Assembly: GCA_963842505.1 (NCBI GenBank)
Contig: CAWJGZ010000004.1
Location: 1,488,001 to 1,552,000 of the forward strand
Source of the DNA: PALSA-129 sp963842505
GTDB lineage: Bacteria > Acidobacteriota > Terriglobia > Bryobacterales > Bryobacteraceae
DNA length: 64,000 nt
Direction: 5' to 3'
Below the pieces are notes generated by a model. That model saw only the letters and a list, made by a program, of their open reading frames with translations. It was not told the DNA's origin and searched no databases. Positions 1 through 7,104 of this stretch are shown piece by piece. How positions within the stretch are numbered: position 1 is the first letter of the stretch; every line of letters begins with the position of its first letter. A program made the translations under genes and the position numbers.

Positions 1-372
1 GGCGGGCGCAACCAGCTTAGCCGGGAAATCCAGTTCAATCCAGTCACCCCGCCGGTCCGCCAGCAGCAGGCCGCTGCGGGTGTGAAAGCACGCCTGTTGG
101 CCAGCTTGCAGGTGGCCGTCCTCCCATAGCACGTGCGCGCTTGCCACGGTAGCATGGCCGCACAGATCCACTTCCACCGCGGGAGTGAACCAGCGCAGGT
201 CGAAGCCGCCGGCGAGGGGCACCAGGAAGGCGGTTTCGGAGAGATTCATTTCGCACGCCACGTGGCGCATCCATTCTTCGGGGGCCGGCGCCGGCAGCAC
301 GCAGACGGCGGCGGGGTTGCCGGCAAAAGGCCGATTTGTGAAGGCATCCACTTGAACTATCCGGATGGGCAT
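1..372 (-). CDS. PhzF-family isomerase/epimerase, N-terminal part only
   Basis: The frame runs off the left edge, so only the first 124 residues are present. They match the N-terminal half of the PhzF (phenazine biosynthesis-like) family: the start is VQVDAFTNRPFAGNPAAV, followed by an SETAF motif whose Glu (about residue 46) aligns with the catalytic acid of PhzF, and then FTPAVEVDLCGHAT around residues 62-75. Members are isomerases of the diaminopimelate-epimerase fold; most have unknown substrates, and the name does not imply phenazine production. The ATG at 372 is the only start that keeps the family N-terminus. The gene is divergent from the secreted protein at 437. Family assignment is firm; substrate is unknown. 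Confidence 0.85.
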   Translation of the reverse strand, partial: MPIRIVQVDAFTNRPFAGNPAAVCVLPAPAPEEWMRHVACEMNLSETAFLVPLAGGFDLRWFTPAVEVDLCGHATVASAHVLWEDGHLQAGQQACFHTRSGLLLADRRGDWIELDFPAKLVAPA

Positions 373-436
373 ATTTTCGAGGGTACCGTACTTGCAAACC
401 TCATCCCAACCAGTGCAGTCTATAAATAGGATTGGG

Positions 437-880
437 ATGCTATTGCGCCTTTTAACCCGGATATTGACCGCCGTTGCGCTGCTGGCGCTGGTGTGGCGCG
501 TGGGCAGTGTGGGCGGATCGGGCGCGGATTCCTGGATCCGTCCGGTAGGCGGCCCGCGCGGCCCGGTTCGCATTCTACAGTTCTACGCCACCACCGGAAT
601 GCTGGTGGCCGGCCAGAAGGCCAAGCTATGCTATGGCGTGGAGAACGCCAAGGCCGTACACATTTCTCCGCGGCTGCCGGGCGTGGTGCCGGCCGTCAAC
701 CGCTGCCTGGAAATTGTCCCGGAACACACCACCCACTACACCATCCTGGCGGAAGGTTACGACGGCGCCTTCGTCACGCGGTTCTTCACCCTGGTTGTGG
801 AAGACGCTCCCGAGGTAGACCGCGGCGGCCTGAACATCGCGGCGCTCCAGTGGGACCGGCCTCCCGGCCTGCCATTCTGA
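437..880 (+). CDS. Small exported protein of unknown function
   Basis: This 147-residue protein opens with a hydrophobic stretch (LLRLLTRILTAVALLALV) that looks like a signal peptide or membrane anchor. A compact beta-rich domain follows, with two cysteines (in LCYGVENA and NRCLEI) that could form a disulfide, and the phrase TTHYTILAEGYDG typical of Ig-like folds. The frame is open from 365, but the first 24 codons would overlap the divergent PhzF gene, so I place the start at the ATG at 437 directly before the hydrophobic segment. It ends inside the 3' part of the opposite-strand gene (95 bp overlap). I do not recognise a named family and infer only an extracytoplasmic location. Confidence 0.6.
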   Translation: MLLRLLTRILTAVALLALVWRVGSVGGSGADSWIRPVGGPRGPVRILQFYATTGMLVAGQKAKLCYGVENAKAVHISPRLPGVVPAVNRCLEIVPEHTTHYTILAEGYDGAFVTRFFTLVVEDAPEVDRGGLNIAALQWDRPPGLPF

Positions 881-1616
881 TCAGCCGGGTAACGCGAAGA
901 GACAGGCCAGGAGGCCTGTCCTCCGGTGTGGCGGAAGCCACTTTTTGGATCTTGATGCCGCCCGTGTGCACCCGCAAACGAACTTTTTTGGCCGGCGCCG
1001 GAGCATTCTGCGCGAACCGTTCGCTCACCAGGTGAGCGATGTGGTAGTCGCCGGTGAAATCCGAGTAGACATCGCCGAAGCGGCACTGCGCGTCGAACGA
1101 ATATTGCCCGGCGGCGGGCAGTTGCATGACGATGTCACCGGTGCGGACGGAGGCGTCGATATCGCCCGAGACGTCGTAGACCACCACGTCACCGGTCGAA
1201 TGGTGGAGGATCAGTTTGGAATCGCGTGGCACGCGGATGCGGTAGTCCATTTGGACATCGGGCTTGCAGTGCGCCACTTTGGCCCAGAAGCTGCGTTTGG
1301 GGAAGGCGGTATGGATCACGAGTTCGCCCGGGCTCTTACGTTCGGTGGTCACCTTGATGGCGTTCAACTGGCGCCTGGCAAGGTCCTGATTCCTGGTCGT
1401 GTCGGGGCGATAGGTGGAACGGGTGACCGTGATTTCGACTTCCGCGCGATCCCAGCCTTCGATATTCAGTTCGCCCATCGAGCCGTTCACCTGGATGGCG
1501 CCGCCGGGGGCGAACTCAACCCGCTCGGTGGTGACAACGGGCGTGCCCGGCTTGGGCACTTTGGCCGCCAGCGGCAGGCAGATGGCCATTGAGATCACGG
1601 CCAATCTTCGAGTCAT
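786..1616 (-). CDS. Secreted DUF4097-like beta-solenoid protein
   Basis: A 276-residue protein with a signal peptide (MTRRLAVISMAICLPLAA). Residues 30-220 carry repeated short strands such as GELNIEGWDRAEVEITV, STGDVVVYDVSGDIDASVRTGDIVM and RFGDVYSDFTG, the pattern of the DUF4097/adhesin-like beta-helix seen in putative cell-surface proteins. The start is the ATG at 1616, six bases after GGAGGG; an in-frame TTG at 1622 lies too close to that site. The last 50 or so residues are Arg/Pro/Gly-rich and unlike the domain. They are translated through a palindrome at 901-920 and run 95 bp into the convergent gene, so the original stop may have been lost near 930. Function unknown. Confidence 0.65.
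   Translation of the reverse strand: MTRRLAVISMAICLPLAAKVPKPGTPVVTTERVEFAPGGAIQVNGSMGELNIEGWDRAEVEITVTRSTYRPDTTRNQDLARRQLNAIKVTTERKSPGELVIHTAFPKRSFWAKVAHCKPDVQMDYRIRVPRDSKLILHHSTGDVVVYDVSGDIDASVRTGDIVMQLPAAGQYSFDAQCRFGDVYSDFTGDYHIAHLVSERFAQNAPAPAKKVRLRVHTGGIKIQKVASATPEDRPPGLSLRVTRLIRMAGREAGPTGAPRCSGRRGLPRERLPQPG
901..920. repeat. REP-like palindrome, TCCT-loop type
   Basis: GACAGGCCAGGAGGCCTGTC is a perfect 8-bp stem with a 4-base loop (AGGA here, TCCT on the other strand). The palindrome at 41291-41318 has the same loop and a related stem. It lies where two convergent genes meet, but inside the open frame of the minus-strand gene. It may double as a transcription terminator, although no U-tract follows. 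Confidence 0.5.
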
Positions 1617-1666
1617 TTCCAACCCTCCCGGCTATTATGATCGCACGGTTGGTAAAATACGAATTG

Positions 1667-1993
1667 ATGAGCGACCCTATCCCCGACCAGACTCCACAGG
1701 AGGACTTCGAAATCCCCCTGCCGCCGGCGTCTTTTTCCTTCCTGGTGCTGAGTTTGCGGACACAGGCCGAAGTGCAGCTCGGCCTGTTGCACTTCGGCGA
1801 GGAGAAAAAGCCGGAGCCCAACCTGCCTCTGGCGCGCCATAGCATCGATCTCATGTCGGTGCTGCTCGAAAAGACCAAAGGCAACCTGACCATGGAAGAG
1901 AACCGCCTGCTGGAGAATTCCCTTACCGAGTTGCGGTTCCGGTTCGTGCAGGTGTCGGACGATGTTGCCAAGGCCGCGGCGCAGAAAGCCTGA
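1667..1993 (+). CDS. DUF1844 family protein
   Basis: A 108-residue protein with the plan of DUF1844: an acidic, proline-containing N-terminus (DQTPQEDFEIPLPPASF), then the core SFLVLSLRTQAEVQLGLL and a helical part holding ARHSIDLMSVLLEKTKGNLT and ENRLLENSLTELR. The frame is open from 1589; I chose the ATG at 1667 because it gives the usual family length and leaves the divergent promoter region free. The stop is followed at once by the start of the PhnP-like gene, then ribF and terC in the same direction, which suggests one transcript. The function of DUF1844 is not known; the link with this operon is context only. Confidence 0.75.
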   Translation: MSDPIPDQTPQEDFEIPLPPASFSFLVLSLRTQAEVQLGLLHFGEEKKPEPNLPLARHSIDLMSVLLEKTKGNLTMEENRLLENSLTELRFRFVQVSDDVAKAAAQKA

Positions 1994-2776
1994 ATGCCGG
2001 CGCCTGCCTTGAGAATCACCGTACTCGGCTCCGGCACCAGCGTGGGCGTGCCCACGATCGGCTGCCATTGCGCGGTCTGCACTTCCGCCGATCCGCGCGA
2101 TTCCCGGTTGCGTCCCTCGGTGCTGATCGGTTACCAGGGCCGCAACGTGCTGATCGACACCACGCCCGATTTCCGCACGCAGGCGCTGCGGGCGCACATC
2201 GAGCGCCTGGACGCGGTAGTCTTGACGCACCCGCACGCCGACCACCTGATGGGGCTTGACGACGTGCGTCCCTTCAACTTCCACCAGAAGGACCGGATTC
2301 CCATTTACGCGTCGGCCCACACCATGGAAGCCGTCCGCCGGTGCTTCCCGTACATTTTCGACAACGGGCAAAGGGAAACCAACGTTCCGCGGATCGAGCC
2401 CCGCCTGATCGACGGCCCCTTCGACCTTTTCGGCCTGGAGTTCCTGCCGGTTCCCATTCTGCACGGCAAGCAGACGATCCACGGCTTCCGCTTCGGAGCG
2501 GCGGCATACCTGACGGACCACAGCGAGATTCCGGAGTCGTCGATGGAACTGCTGCGGTCGCTGGACGTGATCTTTTTGGACGCGCTACGCTACAAGCCGC
2601 ACCCCACGCACTCCACGGTGGAACGCTCCGTGAAGACCGCCGAGGCGCTGGGCGCGCGGCGCGCCTTCTTCACCCACATCTGTCACGACCTGGGGCATGA
2701 GCGCGCCGAAAGCCTGCTGCCGCCGCACATCCGCCTGGCTTATGACGGCCTGGAAATCGAGGTCGGGGCGTCGTGA
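1994..2776 (+). CDS. PhnP-like metallo-beta-lactamase-fold hydrolase
   Basis: A 260-residue MBL-fold protein. The metal-binding signature THPHADH is at residues 78-84, and a further His lies in FFTHICHDLGH near 226-235. The N-terminus LGSGTSVGVPTIGCHCAVC, with Cys24, Cys26 and Cys29, is the cysteine cluster typical of the PhnP subgroup (phosphoribosyl 1,2-cyclic phosphate phosphodiesterase and relatives). No other phosphonate-degradation gene is nearby, so a general phosphodiesterase role is more likely than C-P lyase work. Its start codon directly follows the DUF1844 stop and its last four bases overlap the ribF start, so translation is probably coupled. The family is clear; the substrate is an inference. 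Confidence 0.85.
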   Translation: MPAPALRITVLGSGTSVGVPTIGCHCAVCTSADPRDSRLRPSVLIGYQGRNVLIDTTPDFRTQALRAHIERLDAVVLTHPHADHLMGLDDVRPFNFHQKDRIPIYASAHTMEAVRRCFPYIFDNGQRETNVPRIEPRLIDGPFDLFGLEFLPVPILHGKQTIHGFRFGAAAYLTDHSEIPESSMELLRSLDVIFLDALRYKPHPTHSTVERSVKTAEALGARRAFFTHICHDLGHERAESLLPPHIRLAYDGLEIEVGAS

Positions 2777-3750
2777 CCATCTACCGCAGCCTCGCCGAAG
2801 TGCCGGCCGATTTTGGCCCCAGCGCGCTCACCATCGGCAATTTCGACGGCGTCCACGCGGGCCACCGGCGCATCCTGCGGCGTGTCCGCGAGGTGGCCGA
2901 ACAGCACGGATGGAAGCCCTCGGTACTCACCTTTAACCCGCATCCCACGCGCATCGTCGCGCCCGAACGCACGCCGCGGCTGATGACCTCGCCCGACCGG
3001 CGCGCCGAATTGATGCAGGAGGAAGGCATCCGCCAGATCCTGATTCTGCCGTTCACTGAGGAACTGGCGCATCTTTCGCCCGAAGATTTTGTGCGCCGCT
3101 TGCTGGTGGAGCGGCTGGGCGTTCGAGCCGTGCTGGTGGGCGACAACTTCTGCTTCGGCTACCGGCAGTCCGGCAATGCGAAGGTGCTGGCGGAACTCGG
3201 GCGCCGGCTGGGCTTCGAGACGGAAGTGGTACACGCGGTTGCCTGGCGCGGCCGGGTGGTTTCGTCGAGCGGGATCCGGCGCATGATCGAAGCGGGCCGC
3301 GTCTCGCTGGCCGCCCGCCTGCTGCAACATCCTTACGCGCTCGAAGGCGACGTCGTGAACGGGCGCGGCGTAGGCTCCGTAAAGACGGTTCCCACCCTGA
3401 ACCTGGCGTCCATGTCGGAAGAGATACCGGCGGCGGGCGTCTACGTCACGCGCACCACCGACCTGGACGCGGCGCGAGCCTGGAACTCCGTCACCAACAT
3501 CGGATACCGTCCCACCTTTGGCGCGAGCGGCCAGCTCTCCATCGAAACTTTCCTGCTCCAGGGGTTGGGCGGCGGCACGCCGCGGCACATCCGCGTGGAG
3601 TTCCTGTGGCGCCTGAGGGACGAGCGGAAATTCGACGATGCGGCGTCGCTGAAAGCGCAGATCCTCAAAGACACGCGCACCGCGCAGGTTTATTTCCGCC
3701 GCGTCGAGGCATGGACGGGCCGCCTGCCGCGGCCGGCGGAGCCGACGTAG
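2773..3750 (+). CDS. ribF: Bifunctional riboflavin kinase / FAD synthetase
   Basis: RibF converts riboflavin to FMN and then FAD in the cytoplasm. The 325-residue length is typical. The N-terminal nucleotidyltransferase domain shows TIGNFDGVHAGH (residues 20-31, with the HxGH motif) and the conserved SSSGIRRMI stretch. The C-terminal kinase domain shows GRGVGSVKTVPTLNL near residues 198-212, matching the usual PTANL motif, and NIGYRPTF near 241-248. Translation starts at a GTG that overlaps the preceding stop by four bases (GTGA). FMN and FAD made here are also cofactors of the hydrogenase HoxF-like protein further along. Confidence 0.95.
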   Translation: MTIYRSLAEVPADFGPSALTIGNFDGVHAGHRRILRRVREVAEQHGWKPSVLTFNPHPTRIVAPERTPRLMTSPDRRAELMQEEGIRQILILPFTEELAHLSPEDFVRRLLVERLGVRAVLVGDNFCFGYRQSGNAKVLAELGRRLGFETEVVHAVAWRGRVVSSSGIRRMIEAGRVSLAARLLQHPYALEGDVVNGRGVGSVKTVPTLNLASMSEEIPAAGVYVTRTTDLDAARAWNSVTNIGYRPTFGASGQLSIETFLLQGLGGGTPRHIRVEFLWRLRDERKFDDAASLKAQILKDTRTAQVYFRRVEAWTGRLPRPAEPT

Positions 3751-3756
3751 CAAGCC

Positions 3757-4452
3757 ATGCCCATCAGCCACCTGATTCTGCGCGTCCTGACGATTGTCTG
3801 GATCGATCTGCTGCTGGCTGGCGACAACGCCCTGGTGATCGCCATGGCGGTGCGTTCGCTCCCCACGCGGCAGCGCCGCATCGGAAGCGTGTTCGGCGCC
3901 GCCGCCGCGGTGGCGCTACGGGTGCCACTGACCTTCGTCGCGGCACAAATCCTCAATGTCGAGTATTTGAAGCTGGCCGGCGGTTTGTTCGTGCTGTGGA
4001 TCGCGGTCAAGGTTCTGGTGGACGCGAGCGAGCCGCCCGAAGCGGAGATCAAGCCCAGGCAGCTTCTCCAGGCCGTCTGGTACATCGTCTTCGCGGACCT
4101 CACCATGTCCACGGACAACGTGCTGGCGGTGGCGGGCGCCTCCGGAGGCAGCTTCGAGCTGATCGTTTTCGGTCTGGCGCTGAGCATCCCATTCGTGATT
4201 TTCTCCGCGAACCTGCTGGCCGAACTGATGAACCGGTACCCCATCCTCATTTATTTGGGCGCCGGAATCCTGGGTTGCGTGGCCGGCGAAATGATCCTGA
4301 CGGACCATTTTACGGTCCGCCTGCTGCACCCTTCCGATACGGCGCGATACATCGTGGAAGGCGTGTTGGTGGTGGCCGTGATGGCCACCGGAAAACTACT
4401 GTCCCGCAAGCGCCCGTCCCGGCGCGAAGCGGGCACCGGCGCGGGATCATAA
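3757..4452 (+). CDS. TerC/YjbE-family integral membrane protein, probable metal exporter
   Basis: A 231-residue protein with about seven membrane segments and the two repeated acidic motifs of the TerC family: DLLLAGDNALVIAMA at residues 17-31 and FADLTMSTDNVLAVAGA near 111-127, one in each half of the protein. Family members such as Alx and YjbE export Mn2+, often to load secreted enzymes; TerC itself is known from tellurite resistance. Six bases separate it from ribF, so it probably shares that transcript. The C-terminus is a short basic tail. No yybP-ykoY type riboswitch is visible upstream, as expected for a gene inside an operon. Substrate is inferred from the family. Confidence 0.88.
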   Translation: MPISHLILRVLTIVWIDLLLAGDNALVIAMAVRSLPTRQRRIGSVFGAAAAVALRVPLTFVAAQILNVEYLKLAGGLFVLWIAVKVLVDASEPPEAEIKPRQLLQAVWYIVFADLTMSTDNVLAVAGASGGSFELIVFGLALSIPFVIFSANLLAELMNRYPILIYLGAGILGCVAGEMILTDHFTVRLLHPSDTARYIVEGVLVVAVMATGKLLSRKRPSRREAGTGAGS

Positions 4453-4470
4453 TAGGGAAAGGAGACTTTT

Positions 4471-5076
4471 ATGCGTCTTGCCATTTTGGCTTTCTCCGTG
4501 TCGCTTCTTTCCGCGGCCAGTGAAATCCCGCAAGGCAGCCACGTGCTGCTGCGCATGGTCAACTCCATCAGCACGCGCACCGCTCGCGAGGGCGACTATG
4601 TTTACTTGCGAACGGCCACGCCGATCACCGCCGCGGGCGTGATCGTGGTCCCCGAGGGCAGCTATGTGCAAGGCGTGGTCGCGCACTCGAAGCAGAGCGG
4701 GCGCGTGAAAGGCAAAGCCGAGCTGGGCATTCGCATTGAGAGCATGACTCTGCCGGGCGGCAAAGTGATTCAGCTTACGCCCCACTTGAGCTCGGTGGAT
4801 TCCGAAGGCAGCGGGCAGAAAGTGGATGCGAAGGAAGACGAGATCAAGCAGAGTGGCGGCAAGGCGGGCGACGCTGCGCGCGTGGCCGAACTTTCAGGCG
4901 CGGGCGCGGCGATCGGCGGCATGGCAACGCGCACCTGGACCGGCGCGGGCATCGGGGCCGGAGCCGGCGCGGGCGTGGGACTGGCCACGGTTTTTCTGAC
5001 GCGTGGCAAGGAAGTCGAGTTGCGCCATGGTTCCACCATCGACGTGGTCTTCGACCGTGCCGTGCCGGTGGAATAA
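4471..5076 (+). CDS. Exported protein of unknown function, paralogue of the 54621-55763 product
   Basis: A 201-residue protein with a signal peptide (residues 1-17), a small beta-rich domain (about 19-110: QGSHVLLRMVNSISTRTARE, then EGDYVYLRTATPI and VPEGSYVQGVV) and a Gly/Ala-rich segment (about 145-175) that could cross or coat a membrane. The ending is VELRHGSTIDVVFDRAVPV. The same three elements in the same order form the C-terminal two thirds of the protein at 54621-55763. An excellent ribosome-binding site (AAAGGAGA) precedes the ATG. It follows terC by 18 bases. The fold resembles domains that hold extracellular or envelope complexes together, but I cannot name the family. Confidence 0.55.
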   Translation: MRLAILAFSVSLLSAASEIPQGSHVLLRMVNSISTRTAREGDYVYLRTATPITAAGVIVVPEGSYVQGVVAHSKQSGRVKGKAELGIRIESMTLPGGKVIQLTPHLSSVDSEGSGQKVDAKEDEIKQSGGKAGDAARVAELSGAGAAIGGMATRTWTGAGIGAGAGAGVGLATVFLTRGKEVELRHGSTIDVVFDRAVPVE

Positions 5077-5133
5077 AAAAAGGGCGGCCGCCCAAAGCAG
5101 GGGCGATGTTGAGGACGAGGCGGCCACCCAAAT

Positions 5134-5152
5134 GTCTAACTTGCGCTTAGAC
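5134..5152. promoter_or_regulatory. Inverted repeat GTCTAA-N7-TTAGAC, possible operator
   Basis: Six-base arms GTCTAA and TTAGAC flank seven bases in the 238-bp gap between the gene ending at 5076 and the membrane-protein gene starting at 5315. The gap also holds a perfect GGGCGGCCGCCC palindrome at 5082-5093 and a GC-rich palindrome at 5277-5294. Spacing fits a dimeric regulator site or a small hairpin. No matching regulator gene is adjacent, so this is only a candidate. Confidence 0.25.
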
Positions 5153-5276
5153 GATTTGCTTATCCTAACCAAATGACGGCCCGCACGCGAGGTATCTTTC
5201 GGACACTTGTCGCCCCACGGAGCAGCGGAACCGCGACCAAAAGGTACGCTGAAGCGCCGACAAGAATGCCGGCGTT

Positions 5277-5294
5277 GCGGGCTGGAAAGCCCGC
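5277..5294. repeat. REP-like palindrome (GCGGGCT-GGAA-AGCCCGC)
   Basis: A 7-bp stem with a GGAA loop, immediately upstream of the 5315 gene. Read on the minus strand, the surrounding text (GTGGAGCGGGCTTTCCAGCC, then a GCCGGC element) reappears in rearranged order at 48497-48541, so this belongs to a dispersed family. Its position inside the apparent upstream extension of the reading frame is why I start that gene downstream. Confidence 0.5.
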
Positions 5295-5314
5295 TCCACG
5301 AGGATGACGATGTA

Positions 5315-7012
5315 ATGGCCAAGAACCGCGCGCCGCGCCCAGCCGCTGCCCCAACCCGTCCAACCCTCGCCGCCCGTTGGCACGCGCCCATTCTATTGGC
5401 GCTCGCGGCGATTCTCTGGATGGGCTGGTTCTCGCCCGAAATCTACGATTCGGACTTCTGGTGGCATCTCAGGACCGGCCAGTACATCGTCCAACAACAC
5501 GCCCTGCCGCTGCCCGATCCATTTAACTTTACGACCGCCGGCGCACCTTCCGCTTATCCCAGCGAGATGCTGACGCGCCATTTCAATCTCACCCACGAAT
5601 GGCTGGCGCAAGTGGCATTCTACCTGGTGTGGCGCGTGGCCGGTTTCGGCGGGATGGTTTTGTTCCGCGCTTTCATGCTGAGCGCCTTCTGCGGACTGGT
5701 GGGGCTGGTGGCTTACCGGCGCTGCGGCGGCTTTTACTGGCCGCTGGCGGCGGCTTTCGCGGCCGCCACCATGGCAAGGCCATTCGCGCTGGATCGCCCT
5801 TACCTCATCACGTTCCTTTTCCTGGCAGCCACCATGGCGATTCTGGAATTCAACCGCTGGCTCTGGTTGCTGCCGCCACTCTTCCTGGTTTGGGCCAATA
5901 GCCACGGCGGTTTTTTCCTGGGGTGGGTGGTGCTGGCTGCGTATGGCGTGGAAGCGTTGCGCCGCCGCCGCGCCGTGCTCTGGTTTGGCGGCGCCGCCGT
6001 CCTGATCTCCGGCCTGAATCCCAACGGCTTCCGTATTCCGCTCATCCTGATGTACTACCGCGGCAGCTATCTCACCTCGCGCCTGCAGGAGTGGGCGCGG
6101 CCGCGCTGGTGGGTGGTGAATGAGTTCACCGTGCTGTTATTCGGCGCCGCCGTGGTGCTGTTGTGGGCGCGCCGGCGCGTCCGCCTGGCCGATTGGCTGC
6201 TGTTTGCCGCTTTTGCCGCGGCCGCACTCACTGCGCAGCGCAACATCATCCTGATCGGGTTGCTGGCGCCGATTTTGATCGCGTCCTATTTCCCCTGGAA
6301 GCCTACTCTTCCACCCGCGGCGCCGTTCGCGGCGGCCTTGGTGCTGATGGCCGGGGCCATGGCCGCGTCGGCCGGCAGCTTCTTCCAACTGCGCGCGGCC
6401 GAATGGAAGTATCCCGCCGGCGCAGCCGATTTTCTGTTGCAGCACCATGTCACGGGGCCGCTATTCAACACTTATGAATACGGCGGCTACCTGATCTGGC
6501 GCCTATGGCCCGCCGAGCGCGTTTTCATCGACGGCCGCTCGCTCAGCGAATCGGTCTTCGAGGACTACGGCCGCATCCTTTACAACCACGACGAAAACGG
6601 CGGCAAGACCGCCCAACAACTGCTCGATCAATACGGCATCCAGACCATCGTGATGAATACGCTTGAATATAGTGAAGGCCTGATCTACATGCTGGCGCCC
6701 GCGCTGGCCGATCCGCAACAGACTGAATGGAAGCTGGTCTATAGCGACGCGGCCGCCATCGTCCTGATGCGCCAGCCGCCACCCGGCGTGCAGCCGATCG
6801 ACTCGCTGCGGATCCTGAATCACATGGAAGCCGAATGCGAGTTGCACCTGGAGCACGAGCCGCAATTGGCGCGATGCGCCCGCAGCCTGGCGCAAGTTTT
6901 CACGCAGGTAGGCGATCGACCGCGCGCCCGCCGGTGGCTGGGAATCTACCTGGAACATCCGCACGCGGCCGATGCCGAGGCGGAAGCGGCGTATCAACGG
7001 CTGCTGAGATAG
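5315..7012 (+). CDS. Polytopic membrane protein, GT-C glycosyltransferase-like
   Basis: A 565-residue protein with one hydrophobic segment near residue 22, an extracytoplasmic loop containing YDSDFWWHLRTGQYI, then about nine more membrane segments up to residue 360, and a soluble C-terminal domain of about 200 residues. The acidic DSD motif in the first large loop is where GT-C glycosyltransferases (dolichol- or undecaprenyl-phosphate-sugar dependent) carry their catalytic Asp. The tail holds FNTYEYGGYLIWRLWP and a helical, TPR-like end. The frame is open from 5207, but the first 36 codons cross a repeat; ATG 5315 has AGGA upstream. A sugar-transfer role to envelope glycans is a reasonable guess, not shown. 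Confidence 0.62.
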   Translation: MAKNRAPRPAAAPTRPTLAARWHAPILLALAAILWMGWFSPEIYDSDFWWHLRTGQYIVQQHALPLPDPFNFTTAGAPSAYPSEMLTRHFNLTHEWLAQVAFYLVWRVAGFGGMVLFRAFMLSAFCGLVGLVAYRRCGGFYWPLAAAFAAATMARPFALDRPYLITFLFLAATMAILEFNRWLWLLPPLFLVWANSHGGFFLGWVVLAAYGVEALRRRRAVLWFGGAAVLISGLNPNGFRIPLILMYYRGSYLTSRLQEWARPRWWVVNEFTVLLFGAAVVLLWARRRVRLADWLLFAAFAAAALTAQRNIILIGLLAPILIASYFPWKPTLPPAAPFAAALVLMAGAMAASAGSFFQLRAAEWKYPAGAADFLLQHHVTGPLFNTYEYGGYLIWRLWPAERVFIDGRSLSESVFEDYGRILYNHDENGGKTAQQLLDQYGIQTIVMNTLEYSEGLIYMLAPALADPQQTEWKLVYSDAAAIVLMRQPPPGVQPIDSLRILNHMEAECELHLEHEPQLARCARSLAQVFTQVGDRPRARRWLGIYLEHPHAADAEAEAAYQRLLR

Positions 7013-7104
7013 AGGAAGTCTTAGCGGAAGAGACGAATCGGTTTTTGTGGTCTGGCGCGCTTCATAAGTGTAAGGCGGCTGACGACAAAAGGCGATCGTT
7101 TGTC

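Noticed and set aside
5082..5093. GGGCGGCCGCCC palindrome after an A-run as an intrinsic terminator
   Set aside because: It has no loop of its own and the A-run precedes it on the plus strand; it could serve only the minus strand, where no gene ends.
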